Assembly (NCBI GenBank): GCA_018224415.1
Contig: JAGTUZ010000192.1
Location: 1-8,012 of the forward strand
DNA length: 8,012 bases
Reading direction: 5' to 3'
Source: Bacteroidota bacterium
GTDB lineage: Bacteria > Bacteroidota > Ignavibacteria > SZUA-365
The notes beneath the pieces are model-generated. The model was not told where the DNA came from, made no database searches, and saw only the letters and a list, made by a program, of their open reading frames with translations. Of the stretch, positions 1 to 7,978 are shown one piece after another. The position numbers and the translations under genes are program-made. Position 1 is the stretch's first letter. Each line of letters begins with the position of its first letter.

Positions 1-810
1 CAGCCCTGTCCAGAGCGTGAAACGCAGCCCACGCCTCTCGTCCGTGGTAAGGGGGCGCAATTCTTCTGCAGGAGTCTCCCCCTCATAAGGTCCGAGCCGC
101 GGTGCGACGATCTTGTCCGTCACCCAGGTCCCGGCGATGGCAATGAAAATGGTGGATACAAAAAGAAAATAGTAATTCGCCGCCGCGTTCACTTCGTATT
201 CCGGCTCGATGATGTGCGCGGCTTCCTGCGAGAGTCCGGCAAGCAGCGGGTCGATGGTCCCCAGCAGCAGGTTGGCGCTGTATCCGCCGGAAACACCTGC
301 AAACGCCGCGGCCATGCCGGCGATCGGGTGGCGTCCAGCGGCCTGGAATATCACCCCACCCAGCGGAACGAGCAGCACGTACCCGACTTCGCTGGCGGTG
401 TTGGAGAGAATACCCGCGAGCACGATGACAAATGTGAGCATACGCTGCGGTGCGGCGAGCACCAGGCGGCGCAACGCCGTACCGATCAGTCCGCTGCTCT
501 CCGCGATCCCGATGCCAAGCATGGAAACGAACACGGTGCCCAGTGGTGCGAAGCTCGTGAAGTTCGTTACCATGGTCAGCAGAATGCGATGCAAGCCATC
601 GACGGACAGCAGGTTGACCGGACGAATGGTCTCCCCTGTACCGGGATGGATCACGGAGATATCAAATTGCGCAAACACCCAGGAAAGCAGGATGACGAGT
701 CCTGCAAAACCCGCAAACAGCGAAGCCGGATGCGGCAGCGCATTGCCAACCCTCTCGACAAGCGAGAGAATTCGTTCCATCATTCCCGCCCCGAATTTCT
801 TCCGAGCCAT
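1..810 (-). CDS. AbgT-family transporter, N-terminal 270 residues (partial, runs off left edge)
   Basis: Translating the minus strand from 810 to 1 gives 270 uninterrupted codons of a polytopic membrane protein that continues beyond the window. I recognise the AbgT family (p-aminobenzoyl-glutamate importer AbgT; MtrF/YdaH, described as p-aminobenzoate/sulfonamide exporters) from SNTASEVGYVLLVPL (residues 136-150) and GGYSANLLLGTIDPLL (175-190). The sequence also starts with a short cytosolic stretch and the typical VERVGNALPHPASLFAG segment (residues 19-35). Hydrophobic segments fall near 31-47, 90-108, 123-134, 143-157 and 211-230. Family members are about 500-520 residues, so roughly half is present. 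Start: ATG at 810 has GAGGG five bases upstream. In-frame ATGs at 834, 825, 783 and 780 are alternatives. It follows the actF gene on the same strand but is separated by a large hairpin, so it is probably a separate unit and not part of the respiratory complex. Family assignment is firm; the substrate and direction of transport cannot be read from the sequence. Confidence 0.9.
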   Translation of the reverse strand, partial: MARKKFGAGMMERILSLVERVGNALPHPASLFAGFAGLVILLSWVFAQFDISVIHPGTGETIRPVNLLSVDGLHRILLTMVTNFTSFAPLGTVFVSMLGIGIAESSGLIGTALRRLVLAAPQRMLTFVIVLAGILSNTASEVGYVLLVPLGGVIFQAAGRHPIAGMAAAFAGVSGGYSANLLLGTIDPLLAGLSQEAAHIIEPEYEVNAAANYYFLFVSTIFIAIAGTWVTDKIVAPRLGPYEGETPAEELRPLTTDERRGLRFTLWTGL

Positions 811-815
811 GCAGA

Positions 816-821
816 CCCTCT
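816..821 (-). promoter_or_regulatory. Ribosome binding site of the abgT-like gene
   Basis: The minus strand reads AGAGGG ending five bases before the ATG at 810. This is the best Shine-Dalgarno match among the nested in-frame ATGs (834, 825, 810, 783, 780) and is the reason 810 was chosen. Confidence 0.5.
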
Positions 822-875
822 TCATGCGTTGCATTGATGTGATTCTACCTAACCCCTGCCCCCTCCGAATAGTTC

Positions 876-1011
876 AAAAACCACGAAGACACCAGGACAC
901 AAAGAAAAACACGAAGGCCATTTTTTTGGATATCGCAACACTTCCAATCAGGAGCGACATCAAAAATAATCTTCGTGCCTTTCTTCGTGTCTTCGCGTCT
1001 TTGCGGTTTTT
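876..1011. repeat. Large imperfect inverted repeat with CRCRAAGA tandem core; possible transcription terminator of the act operon
   Basis: The left arm (876-936) and right arm (954-1011) are reverse complements over about 60 bp, with roughly four in five positions matching across the outer 42 bp and poorer pairing in the inner part. The loop is about 17 nt (937-953). Each arm is built from degenerate 8-bp units of the form CRCRAAGA; in the right arm, read on the minus strand, CGCAAAGA, CGCGAAGA and CACGAAGA follow one another. On the minus-strand transcript the structure begins 2 nt after the actF stop and its far arm ends in a short U run (GGTTTTTG), so it could stop or buffer transcription before the abgT-like gene. 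The sequence is visibly richer in A and T than the genes around it. Repeats of this CACGAAGA type recur between genes in many environmental bacterial genomes and often generate spurious short ORFs, as here on both strands. Inverted repeat: seen directly. Terminator role: inferred. Confidence 0.75.
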
Positions 1012-1013
1012 TC

Positions 1014-2237
<1,224 letters not shown>

Positions 2238-2238
2238 T

Positions 2239-2940
2239 TCAGTTTCCCGGCTTCGGGTTCGCGTTGGAGGCTGCCGCCGGAGCGGCGGCACCGTTCTGCG
2301 CAGCACCACCGTCTTTCGTTGCAGCGCTGTCCTGCGCGGCGGGCTTCGCGACCTCTGCGTATTTCAGCGGTGCCTTCTGCAGTTCGCGCACATAGTTGAC
2401 GATCGCCCAGCGATCCTCGGGTTTCAGCTTGTCGGCATAGCCCGGCATGATGTTCTGTCCCGCGCTGATCACATGGAAAAGATGCGCGTCGGTATAACCC
2501 TTCGCGTTTGCCGCGGCGAGGTTGGGCGGTTTCTGCAGTCCCTTGCGCACGACCTCGGTGGTGTCCTGCCCGGTCACCGAATGACAGGGCGCGCAGAAGT
2601 TGTTGTAACGGTTCTTCCCGCGTCCGAGCACGTCGCTGATTCCGGCGAACGGGTTCGACAGCTCGGCTTCCGCTTCCTGGAAGGTGGTGTAGGGATAGAT
2701 GCCGCCTTCGCGCGGGACGGTGCCCGGCACATGGTCGCGCATGGATTTCCTGTCGGCGAAAAAGCTGTTGGGCTGCTGCGCGCCGACCTTTGACTGGTAC
2801 TGCATGTCGTAGCGGATCTGCACGGGCGGCTCGGTGGAGCGCAGTGCCTGGAAGTCGTTGCCCGCCCAGAGGACAAACAGCACGACAACAACGATGCCGG
2901 CCGTGGCAAGCGTGAGGATGAGGTTGCGTTTATTCTTCAT
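2239..2940 (-). CDS. actE: Alternative Complex III subunit ActE (membrane-anchored mono-haem cytochrome c, 233 aa)
   Basis: ActE is the mono-haem cytochrome c of ACIII, facing the periplasm and handing electrons on from ActB/ActA. From ATG 2940, residues 6-26 form one hydrophobic helix (LILTLATAGIVVVVLFVLWAG). There is no cysteine near it, so it looks like an uncleaved signal anchor rather than a lipoprotein signal. A single CAPCH haem-binding motif lies at 116-120, and Met165 in NIMPGYA is the likely second axial ligand. The mid-region SFFADRKSMRDHVPGTVPRE (59-78) matches the family's conserved ADG.SMR..V.GTV-like stretch. After the haem domain (ending near 190, WAIVNYVRELQ) comes a roughly 40-residue Ala/Asn/Pro-rich tail, probably disordered. 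Start: ATG 2943 is an equally legal in-frame choice one codon upstream; 2940 sits at a better distance from the weak GGA. The gene overlaps the end of actD by 11-14 bases and its stop lies one base before actF. Confidence 0.92.
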   Translation of the reverse strand: MKNKRNLILTLATAGIVVVVLFVLWAGNDFQALRSTEPPVQIRYDMQYQSKVGAQQPNSFFADRKSMRDHVPGTVPREGGIYPYTTFQEAEAELSNPFAGISDVLGRGKNRYNNFCAPCHSVTGQDTTEVVRKGLQKPPNLAAANAKGYTDAHLFHVISAGQNIMPGYADKLKPEDRWAIVNYVRELQKAPLKYAEVAKPAAQDSAATKDGGAAQNGAAAPAAASNANPKPGN

Positions 2941-3469
2941 CATATTCCACGGTTCGTACGTGTTCGGCGCCAAGGGACTCGAGAAGGCCGCGCGTCTTTT
3001 CCGCATGGAACAGCGGATCCCCCGCGTCGACGGTGACCACGAAAGCGTCGTCGGCGGTGCGGAGAAAATGCGGATCGTTCTGCCATTTCGAGAACCATTT
3101 CGGAAGGCCGTTGAGGGCAAACATGCCCACGACCGTTGCGATGGCCGAGAAAAGCACGGTCAGTTCGAAAGCGATCGGGATCGACGGTTCAAACGCGAAG
3201 AAGGGCTTGCCGCCAATGATCAGTGGATAATCGACCGCCCCGGTCCACCACTGCAGGTGCAGCGCCGCCGCCGCACCGACAACGCCCGCCACCAGCGAGA
3301 TCCACGGCAGCACGGTGCGCTTGATGCCCATGGCGTGGTCGAGTCCATGCAGCGGATACGGTGTGTGGAAATCGAACTGCTGGTATCCCGCGCGGCGGAT
3401 TTCCGCAGCGGCCTTGAGCACGAGATCAGGGTCCTGGTAAATTCCGGATATTCCGGCCGTTTTCTTCAT
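2930..3469 (-). CDS. actD: Alternative Complex III subunit ActD (DUF3341 family, 179 aa)
   Basis: ActD is a small ACIII subunit with two membrane helices and no redox cofactor, thought from family structures to hold the membrane and peripheral parts together. Here the helices are near residues 53-75 and 96-120. Family signatures are YQQFDFHTPYPLHGLDHAMG (29-48), the NGLPKWFSKW stretch after helix 2 (120-129) and the C-terminal RTADDAFVVTVDAGDP (137-152), which belongs to the DUF3341 domain. The length is typical (about 170-200 residues). The start is clear: ATG 3469 follows a GGAGGT Shine-Dalgarno by 9 bases, just after the actC stop (3485-3487). The C terminus overlaps the beginning of actE by 11-14 bases, which suggests translational coupling. 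The gene is found almost only within act operons, so its neighbours support the call. Confidence 0.93.
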   Translation of the reverse strand: MKKTAGISGIYQDPDLVLKAAAEIRRAGYQQFDFHTPYPLHGLDHAMGIKRTVLPWISLVAGVVGAAAALHLQWWTGAVDYPLIIGGKPFFAFEPSIPIAFELTVLFSAIATVVGMFALNGLPKWFSKWQNDPHFLRTADDAFVVTVDAGDPLFHAEKTRGLLESLGAEHVRTVEYDEE

Positions 3470-3478
3470 ATCTTAGGC

Positions 3479-3484
3479 ACCTCC
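3479..3484 (-). promoter_or_regulatory. Strong ribosome binding site of actD
   Basis: GGAGGT on the minus strand immediately follows the actC TGA stop and ends 9 bases before the actD ATG at 3469. It is a perfect anti-Shine-Dalgarno complement and fixes the start of actD. Confidence 0.8.
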
Positions 3485-4915
3485 TCAGTGATGCCCGTGC
3501 TTCGGCTGCGCCCAGGGAAGGATGCCCTTCACCTCGGAAATGGCCAGCACGGGAATGAATTTCGCGAAGACAAGGAACAGGGTCAGGAACAGGCCGACCG
3601 TGCCGGCGAAGATCGACACGTCGACCCAGGTCGGCGTGAACATACCCCAGCTTGATGGCAGGAAGTCACGGTGCAGCGACGTGACGATGATCACGAAGCG
3701 CTCGAACCACATGCCGATGTTCACGAAGATCGAAATGATCCAGGTGATCAGCAGGTTGCGGCGGATGCCGCGGAACCAGAATAGCTGTGGAATGAACACG
3801 TTGCAGGTAACCATGGTCCAGTAGGCCCAGCTGTACGGACCGAACGCGCGGTTGATGAACACAAAGCGCTCGTAGGGATTGCCGCTGTACCAGGCGATGA
3901 AAAACTCGATGCCGTACGCGTACCCCACCATGAGACCGGTGGCCATGAGCACCTTGCTCATGTTCTCGATATGCTTGACGGTGATGAACTGCTCGAGGTT
4001 GAGCAGTTTTCGCGCGAGGATCATCAACGTCAGCACCATGCCGAAACCCGAAAAGATCGCGCCCGCCACGAAATACGGCGGGAAAATCGTTGTGTGCCAG
4101 CCCGGCAGCACGGAGACGGCGAAGTCGAAGGACACGATGGTGTGCACCGAAAGTACCAGCGGCGTGGAGATGCCCGCAAGAATCAGATAGGCCTTTTCAT
4201 AGCGGTGCCAGTGGCGGTTGGCGCCGGTCCAGCCCATGCTCAGGAAGGTGAAGGCCCACTTGGAGATCTTGTTCTTCGCACGGTTGCGCAGCGTCGCGAA
4301 ATCCGGGACGAGACCGACGAACCAGAACATCGCCGACACCGCGAAGTAGGTCGACACTGCGAACACATCCCACAGAAGCGGCGAACGGAAGTTCACCCAC
4401 ATCTCCATCTGGTTCGGCAGGGGAAGCAGCCAGTAAATGGCGACCCATGGACGACCGGTATGGATGATCGGGAAAATCAGTGCGCATATGACAGCAAAGA
4501 TGGTCATCGCTTCGGCAGAGCGATTGATGGCGGTGCGCCATTTCTGCCGGAAGAGAAAAAGGATCGCGGAAATCAGTGTTCCCGCATGGCCGATGCCGAT
4601 CCAGAAAACAAAATTCGTGATGTCCCAGGCCCATCCGACGGGCTGGTTGTTTCCCCAGACGCCAATACCGGTGAAGGCCGTGTACAGAAGGGTGAAAATG
4701 CCCCAGGCCGCCACCGCCCCGGTGACCGTCACCGTGGCATACCAGAGCTTCGTGGGCTTGCCTTCGACGACGCGGGAAACGGTTTCGGTAACATCCCCGA
4801 GCGAGGGGCGGCCTTCGACCAGTGGCTCGCGCAGCTCTTGTCTGTCGGCGGCCAACGTGCCACCGCCCTCGACGTTCCAGCTATCCTGGCGATGCTTGTC
4901 GGTCACGGTCTTCAT
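3485..4915 (-). CDS. actC: Alternative Complex III subunit ActC (NrfD/PsrC-like quinol-binding membrane subunit, 476 aa)
   Basis: ActC is the NrfD-like integral membrane subunit of ACIII, in contact with ActB, where quinol is believed to be oxidised at the periplasmic side. Ten helices are visible, near 58-80, 95-122, 136-163, 179-203, 242-262, 276-301, 318-342, 361-380, 386-411 and 434-458. The conserved WIGIGHAGTLISAILFLFRQ (105-124) contains the His (His110) placed at the quinol site in this family. IHTGRPW (151-157), PNQMEMWVNFRSPLLWD (167-183) and SVHTIVSFDFA (256-266) with Asp264 are further hallmarks. The first about 55 residues are hydrophilic and cytosolic. The C terminus is His-rich (PKHGHH). 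The length is usual. Start: the frame is open much further upstream inside actB, but ATG 4915 overlaps the actB stop as ATGA and has GGAGGA five bases before it, encoded inside the last codons of actB. The next gene, actD, follows after 15 bases. Confidence 0.95.
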   Translation of the reverse strand: MKTVTDKHRQDSWNVEGGGTLAADRQELREPLVEGRPSLGDVTETVSRVVEGKPTKLWYATVTVTGAVAAWGIFTLLYTAFTGIGVWGNNQPVGWAWDITNFVFWIGIGHAGTLISAILFLFRQKWRTAINRSAEAMTIFAVICALIFPIIHTGRPWVAIYWLLPLPNQMEMWVNFRSPLLWDVFAVSTYFAVSAMFWFVGLVPDFATLRNRAKNKISKWAFTFLSMGWTGANRHWHRYEKAYLILAGISTPLVLSVHTIVSFDFAVSVLPGWHTTIFPPYFVAGAIFSGFGMVLTLMILARKLLNLEQFITVKHIENMSKVLMATGLMVGYAYGIEFFIAWYSGNPYERFVFINRAFGPYSWAYWTMVTCNVFIPQLFWFRGIRRNLLITWIISIFVNIGMWFERFVIIVTSLHRDFLPSSWGMFTPTWVDVSIFAGTVGLFLTLFLVFAKFIPVLAISEVKGILPWAQPKHGHH

Positions 4916-7900
4916 GCAACTCCTCCGTTCGTATTGCGGATCTTCGCCTTGTAGGTGATCGAGGGAATCACGTTCAACTCGCGCAGCACGTGATACCCGC
5001 GATCGGTGGCGCGGCTCTTCGAGACGGCGCTGGACGGATCGTTGGTGTCGCCGAACACAATGGCATCGGCGGGACAGGCCTGCTGACATGCGGTAACCAC
5101 TTCGCCATCTTCCAGCATGTCGCGTCCATCATTCTTCGCGTGATGTTTCGCCTCGTTGATGCGCTGCACACAGAAGGTGCATTTCTCCATGATACCGCGC
5201 ATGCGCACGGTCACGTCGGGATTGAATACCATGCCCACCGGATCGCGCTCTTCCTTGTGGTAATCGAGATAGTTGAAACGGCGCACCTTGTAGGGACAGT
5301 TGTTCGAGCAGTACCGTGTGCCGACGCAGCGGTTGTAGGTCATCTCGTTGAGTCCCTCCGGGCTGTGCGTGGTCGCCGCCACCGGACAGACGTTTTCACA
5401 CGGTGCCTTCTCGCAATGCTGGCAGAGCATGGGCTGCAGCAGCGTCTCGGGATTGTCATCGGCACCCGCATAGTAACGGTCGATGCGAATCCAGTGCATC
5501 TCGCGTCCGAGCATCACCTGCTCCTTGCCCACAACCGGAATGTTGTTTTCCGACACACAGGCGATCACGCAGGCGTTGCAGCCGACGCAGGCAGACGTGT
5601 CGATGGTCATGCCCCACCGATGGCCCTTGCTGTAATCGTGCGGCGTGGTGATGCTGACGGGCCGGTCGGTGTTTTTCTCCGTGCCGTACACCGGCAGGTC
5701 GTTGTTGTACAACGACGCGGGGTTGGCGAGAAAGGCAGCGAGTGTGCCCTCCTTGACGATGTCACTGCGGTCGATGTCATAGAGTTCGTCGCCGGAGAGC
5801 GAGTGGTGGTCCTGCGTGGTTGCGAGAGGATAGGTGTCACCGGTCACTTCGACGGTCACGGGCTGGTAGCCGATGCCACCGGTTCCGGCTGCGATCGCAA
5901 ACGCGTTGGCGCCTTTTTCCGCCGCGACGCGGCCGCCTTCGCTGCGCCCGAATCCTGTCTGTGTGAAAATCACATCGTCGGCGACGCCCGGCTGCATGAA
6001 TGCCGGCAGGCGCAGACTGCCGGACCTGGTTCGCACGATGACGACACTGCCGTTCACCGCGCCCAGACGCGCGGCAGTGGTTTTGCTCATCACGGCGACG
6101 TTGTCCCAAGTGACCTTGGTGACCGGATCGGGCAGTTCCATCAGCCAGCCGAGATTCGACCAGCGTCCGTCGTACAGCGAGTGACTCGGCAGAATGCCGA
6201 TCGTCATTCCCTGCGTGGCGCTCTGCGCGGTGGCGCTCGCCGCAGCTTGTCGCAGCAGGCGCGACGCCCCTGCGGCGTTCCATGCAATCGAACGTGCCGC
6301 GGGTGCGACCTTGCTGTTGCCCGTGCGCAGGACGTCGTTCCAGAATCCGTCGAAGGAGGCACGACCGCTTCCGGGGAAGCGTTCCTCACGCCAGCGCCTT
6401 TGCACGTACTGGTAGAATGCGGGCGTCGCCTCGAAGTGTTTCTCGTCGTAGGCGCGGGCGATGCCGATTAGCGTGTCGCCGAGGGAGGGCTGTCCCTGAT
6501 TGAGCGGAGCGATCAGCGGCTGCATCACCGCTTCGGAACCGTCGAACAGGCGGGCGTCCCCCCATGCCTCGAGGGAATGATTCACCGGCACGAAGATCGA
6601 ACAGACCTTGGACGTCTCGTCCGCGTACTGCGAAAGCGAGAAACGGTAGTGCACACGAGAGATCAGGTTGCGGAACCCGCCGGCGGGCAGCGCATAGGCC
6701 GGATTCACGCCTGCGAAAACGAGCACGCCTACGCTTCCCGACTCGAGTTCCTTTTTCAGCTCTTCGATGGCCGGACCCTTGACCTCACTGTGCGGAAGCA
6801 CGTGATGGGGATCGATGACACGTCCTTCGCCGATGGCGCCGATCACCTGGTTGAGTAGCACGCCAAGCGCATGCGTGTGCGCGGGCAGATGGCGACCGAC
6901 CATCACGACTGACGGACGCGCAAGCAGATCGTCGGCGATGCGCGCAAGCGCGGGGAAGCGGTTGTTGCCGCGTCCGGCCAGCAGCGTGGCGACGTCAGCG
7001 CCAACCGTGCCGCGACCGCGATCGATCACGATCTCGTGCAACAGCGCAAGAAGGAATTCGTCGATCTCGCCCGGCTTGATGCGGATACGTGTGTCGGCGT
7101 TGGAACCGGTCATTGTCATCGCGGCCTCGACTGCGTAGAAGCGGCTCATGTCAGGCGCCCCGGTCTCGGGCTTCCGCCGCTTCGCGAACTGCCGGATGTG
7201 GTACAGAGATTCCGGGTCGGTACCGAGGAAGTCGCTCTCGATGCCAAGGATCACCTCAGCGCGCGAAAGGTCGGGGACGAATGCCGCGTCGATACCGAGC
7301 AACTGGCGGTTGGCGAGTGCCGCGCCATCGGCGACGATGGCCGGCCAGGCCACGATGCGTGTGGCGGGCAGCAGTTGCTCGACTTCGGCATACAGCCGCG
7401 TGAGCGAGGGCGAGGCATGCTCGTCGACGATGATGCGCACACTCTTGTCCTTCGCGGTCACCTCGCGGATCGCGTCGGCCATGCGGCGCATGGCGTTGAG
7501 CGGCGTGGAGTCGCTGTTGTTGACGGTCGGACGCAGCATGCGGTCGGGATCGTACAGTGCGAGCAGCGAGGCCTGGGCAAAATGGTTCGACTTCCCTGCG
7601 CTGACCGGACAGAGGTCGTTGCCTTCGATTTTCACCGGACGTCCCTCGCGGGAACGCACCAGCAGGCCCGAAGCGAAATTGCCCTGGCTGAAGACGGTCG
7701 CGAAATGGTTCGCCAGGCCTGGCGTAATATATTCCGGCTTCCTGACGTAGGGCACGATTTTCTGTTCGGGGCGCCGGCAGCCGGTTGCCGCGAGCGCGGC
7801 CGAAGCGGCCAGGAGTCCCATGAACGTCCGCCGCGTTATTGACGACGCGCCGCCGACCGGCTCGTCGTAGTCAGCGGGAAATTCGTGTTTCAGCTGTTCG

Positions 7901-7974
7901 AGCACGGCCGGATCCTTGCCCAGCTCATTGAAACTCTTCCAGTACGTTTTATTTCTTGTATCCGAATCTGACAT
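4912..7974 (-). CDS. actB: Alternative Complex III iron-sulfur subunit ActB (Tat/lipobox, MoCo-like lobe plus ferredoxin lobe, 1020 aa)
   Basis: ActB is the large peripheral subunit of ACIII that carries electrons through iron-sulfur clusters outside the membrane. Residues 1-45 form the family's YWKSFNELGKDP-type leader. Next is a Tat signal (SITRRTFMG, 46-53), a hydrophobic stretch, and a lipobox-like LAATGC whose Cys66 is probably lipidated after export. Residues from about 70 to 780 resemble molybdopterin oxidoreductases, a lobe known to lack the Mo cofactor in this family. Residues about 788-1020 are a DmsB/PsrB-like ferredoxin lobe with 15 cysteines: 796/799/802/806, 851/854/859/863, 883/889/893 and 932/935/963/967. 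The third group reads CVGTRYC, with Thr in place of one Cys, predicting one [3Fe-4S] and three [4Fe-4S] clusters, as reported for the family. Length is typical for the fused form. ATG 7974 has only a weak Shine-Dalgarno. An alternative identity as a separate PsrA/PsrB-type reductase is unlikely, given no Mo-site logic and the actCDEF neighbours. Confidence 0.95.
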   Translation of the reverse strand: MSDSDTRNKTYWKSFNELGKDPAVLEQLKHEFPADYDEPVGGASSITRRTFMGLLAASAALAATGCRRPEQKIVPYVRKPEYITPGLANHFATVFSQGNFASGLLVRSREGRPVKIEGNDLCPVSAGKSNHFAQASLLALYDPDRMLRPTVNNSDSTPLNAMRRMADAIREVTAKDKSVRIIVDEHASPSLTRLYAEVEQLLPATRIVAWPAIVADGAALANRQLLGIDAAFVPDLSRAEVILGIESDFLGTDPESLYHIRQFAKRRKPETGAPDMSRFYAVEAAMTMTGSNADTRIRIKPGEIDEFLLALLHEIVIDRGRGTVGADVATLLAGRGNNRFPALARIADDLLARPSVVMVGRHLPAHTHALGVLLNQVIGAIGEGRVIDPHHVLPHSEVKGPAIEELKKELESGSVGVLVFAGVNPAYALPAGGFRNLISRVHYRFSLSQYADETSKVCSIFVPVNHSLEAWGDARLFDGSEAVMQPLIAPLNQGQPSLGDTLIGIARAYDEKHFEATPAFYQYVQRRWREERFPGSGRASFDGFWNDVLRTGNSKVAPAARSIAWNAAGASRLLRQAAASATAQSATQGMTIGILPSHSLYDGRWSNLGWLMELPDPVTKVTWDNVAVMSKTTAARLGAVNGSVVIVRTRSGSLRLPAFMQPGVADDVIFTQTGFGRSEGGRVAAEKGANAFAIAAGTGGIGYQPVTVEVTGDTYPLATTQDHHSLSGDELYDIDRSDIVKEGTLAAFLANPASLYNNDLPVYGTEKNTDRPVSITTPHDYSKGHRWGMTIDTSACVGCNACVIACVSENNIPVVGKEQVMLGREMHWIRIDRYYAGADDNPETLLQPMLCQHCEKAPCENVCPVAATTHSPEGLNEMTYNRCVGTRYCSNNCPYKVRRFNYLDYHKEERDPVGMVFNPDVTVRMRGIMEKCTFCVQRINEAKHHAKNDGRDMLEDGEVVTACQQACPADAIVFGDTNDPSSAVSKSRATDRGYHVLRELNVIPSITYKAKIRNTNGGVA
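4921..4926 (-). promoter_or_regulatory. Strong ribosome binding site of actC, nested in the actB 3' end
   Basis: GGAGGA on the minus strand forms two glycine codons near the C terminus of ActB and lies five bases before the ATG at 4915. With the ATGA stop/start overlap it indicates coupled translation and rules out the longer upstream start of actC. Confidence 0.8.
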
Positions 7975-7978
7975 ACCG

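Noticed and set aside
840..860. TAGAAT as a possible -10 promoter box for the abgT-like gene
   Set aside because: It is one base from TATAAT, but no -35 element is visible at 16-18 bp spacing (that region is a G-rich run) and it lies very close to the start codon. Not supportable from sequence alone.
876..1011. CRISPR array reading of the CACGAAGA repeats
   Set aside because: The units are 8 bp, degenerate, directly abutting and arranged as one inverted pair. There are no spacers of regular length.
2238..5089. Upstream-extended starts for actC (5089), actE (3120) and actF (2309)
   Set aside because: The extra N-terminal residues are out-of-frame readings of the preceding act gene. The internal ATGs at 4915, 2940/2943 and 2237 fit the gene junctions and the family N termini.
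4822..6471. Long plus-strand open frame (549 codons) opposite actB
   Set aside because: It is antisense to the well-conserved ferredoxin and MoCo-like lobes of ActB, with a composition typical of GC-rich shadow frames (Arg/His/Ala/Val rich) and no recognisable domain.
4912..7974. Polysulfide or DMSO-type reductase instead of ActB
   Set aside because: The fused MoCo-like plus four-cluster layout, the YWKSFNEL leader and the neighbours actC, actD (DUF3341), actE and actF are specific to Alternative Complex III.
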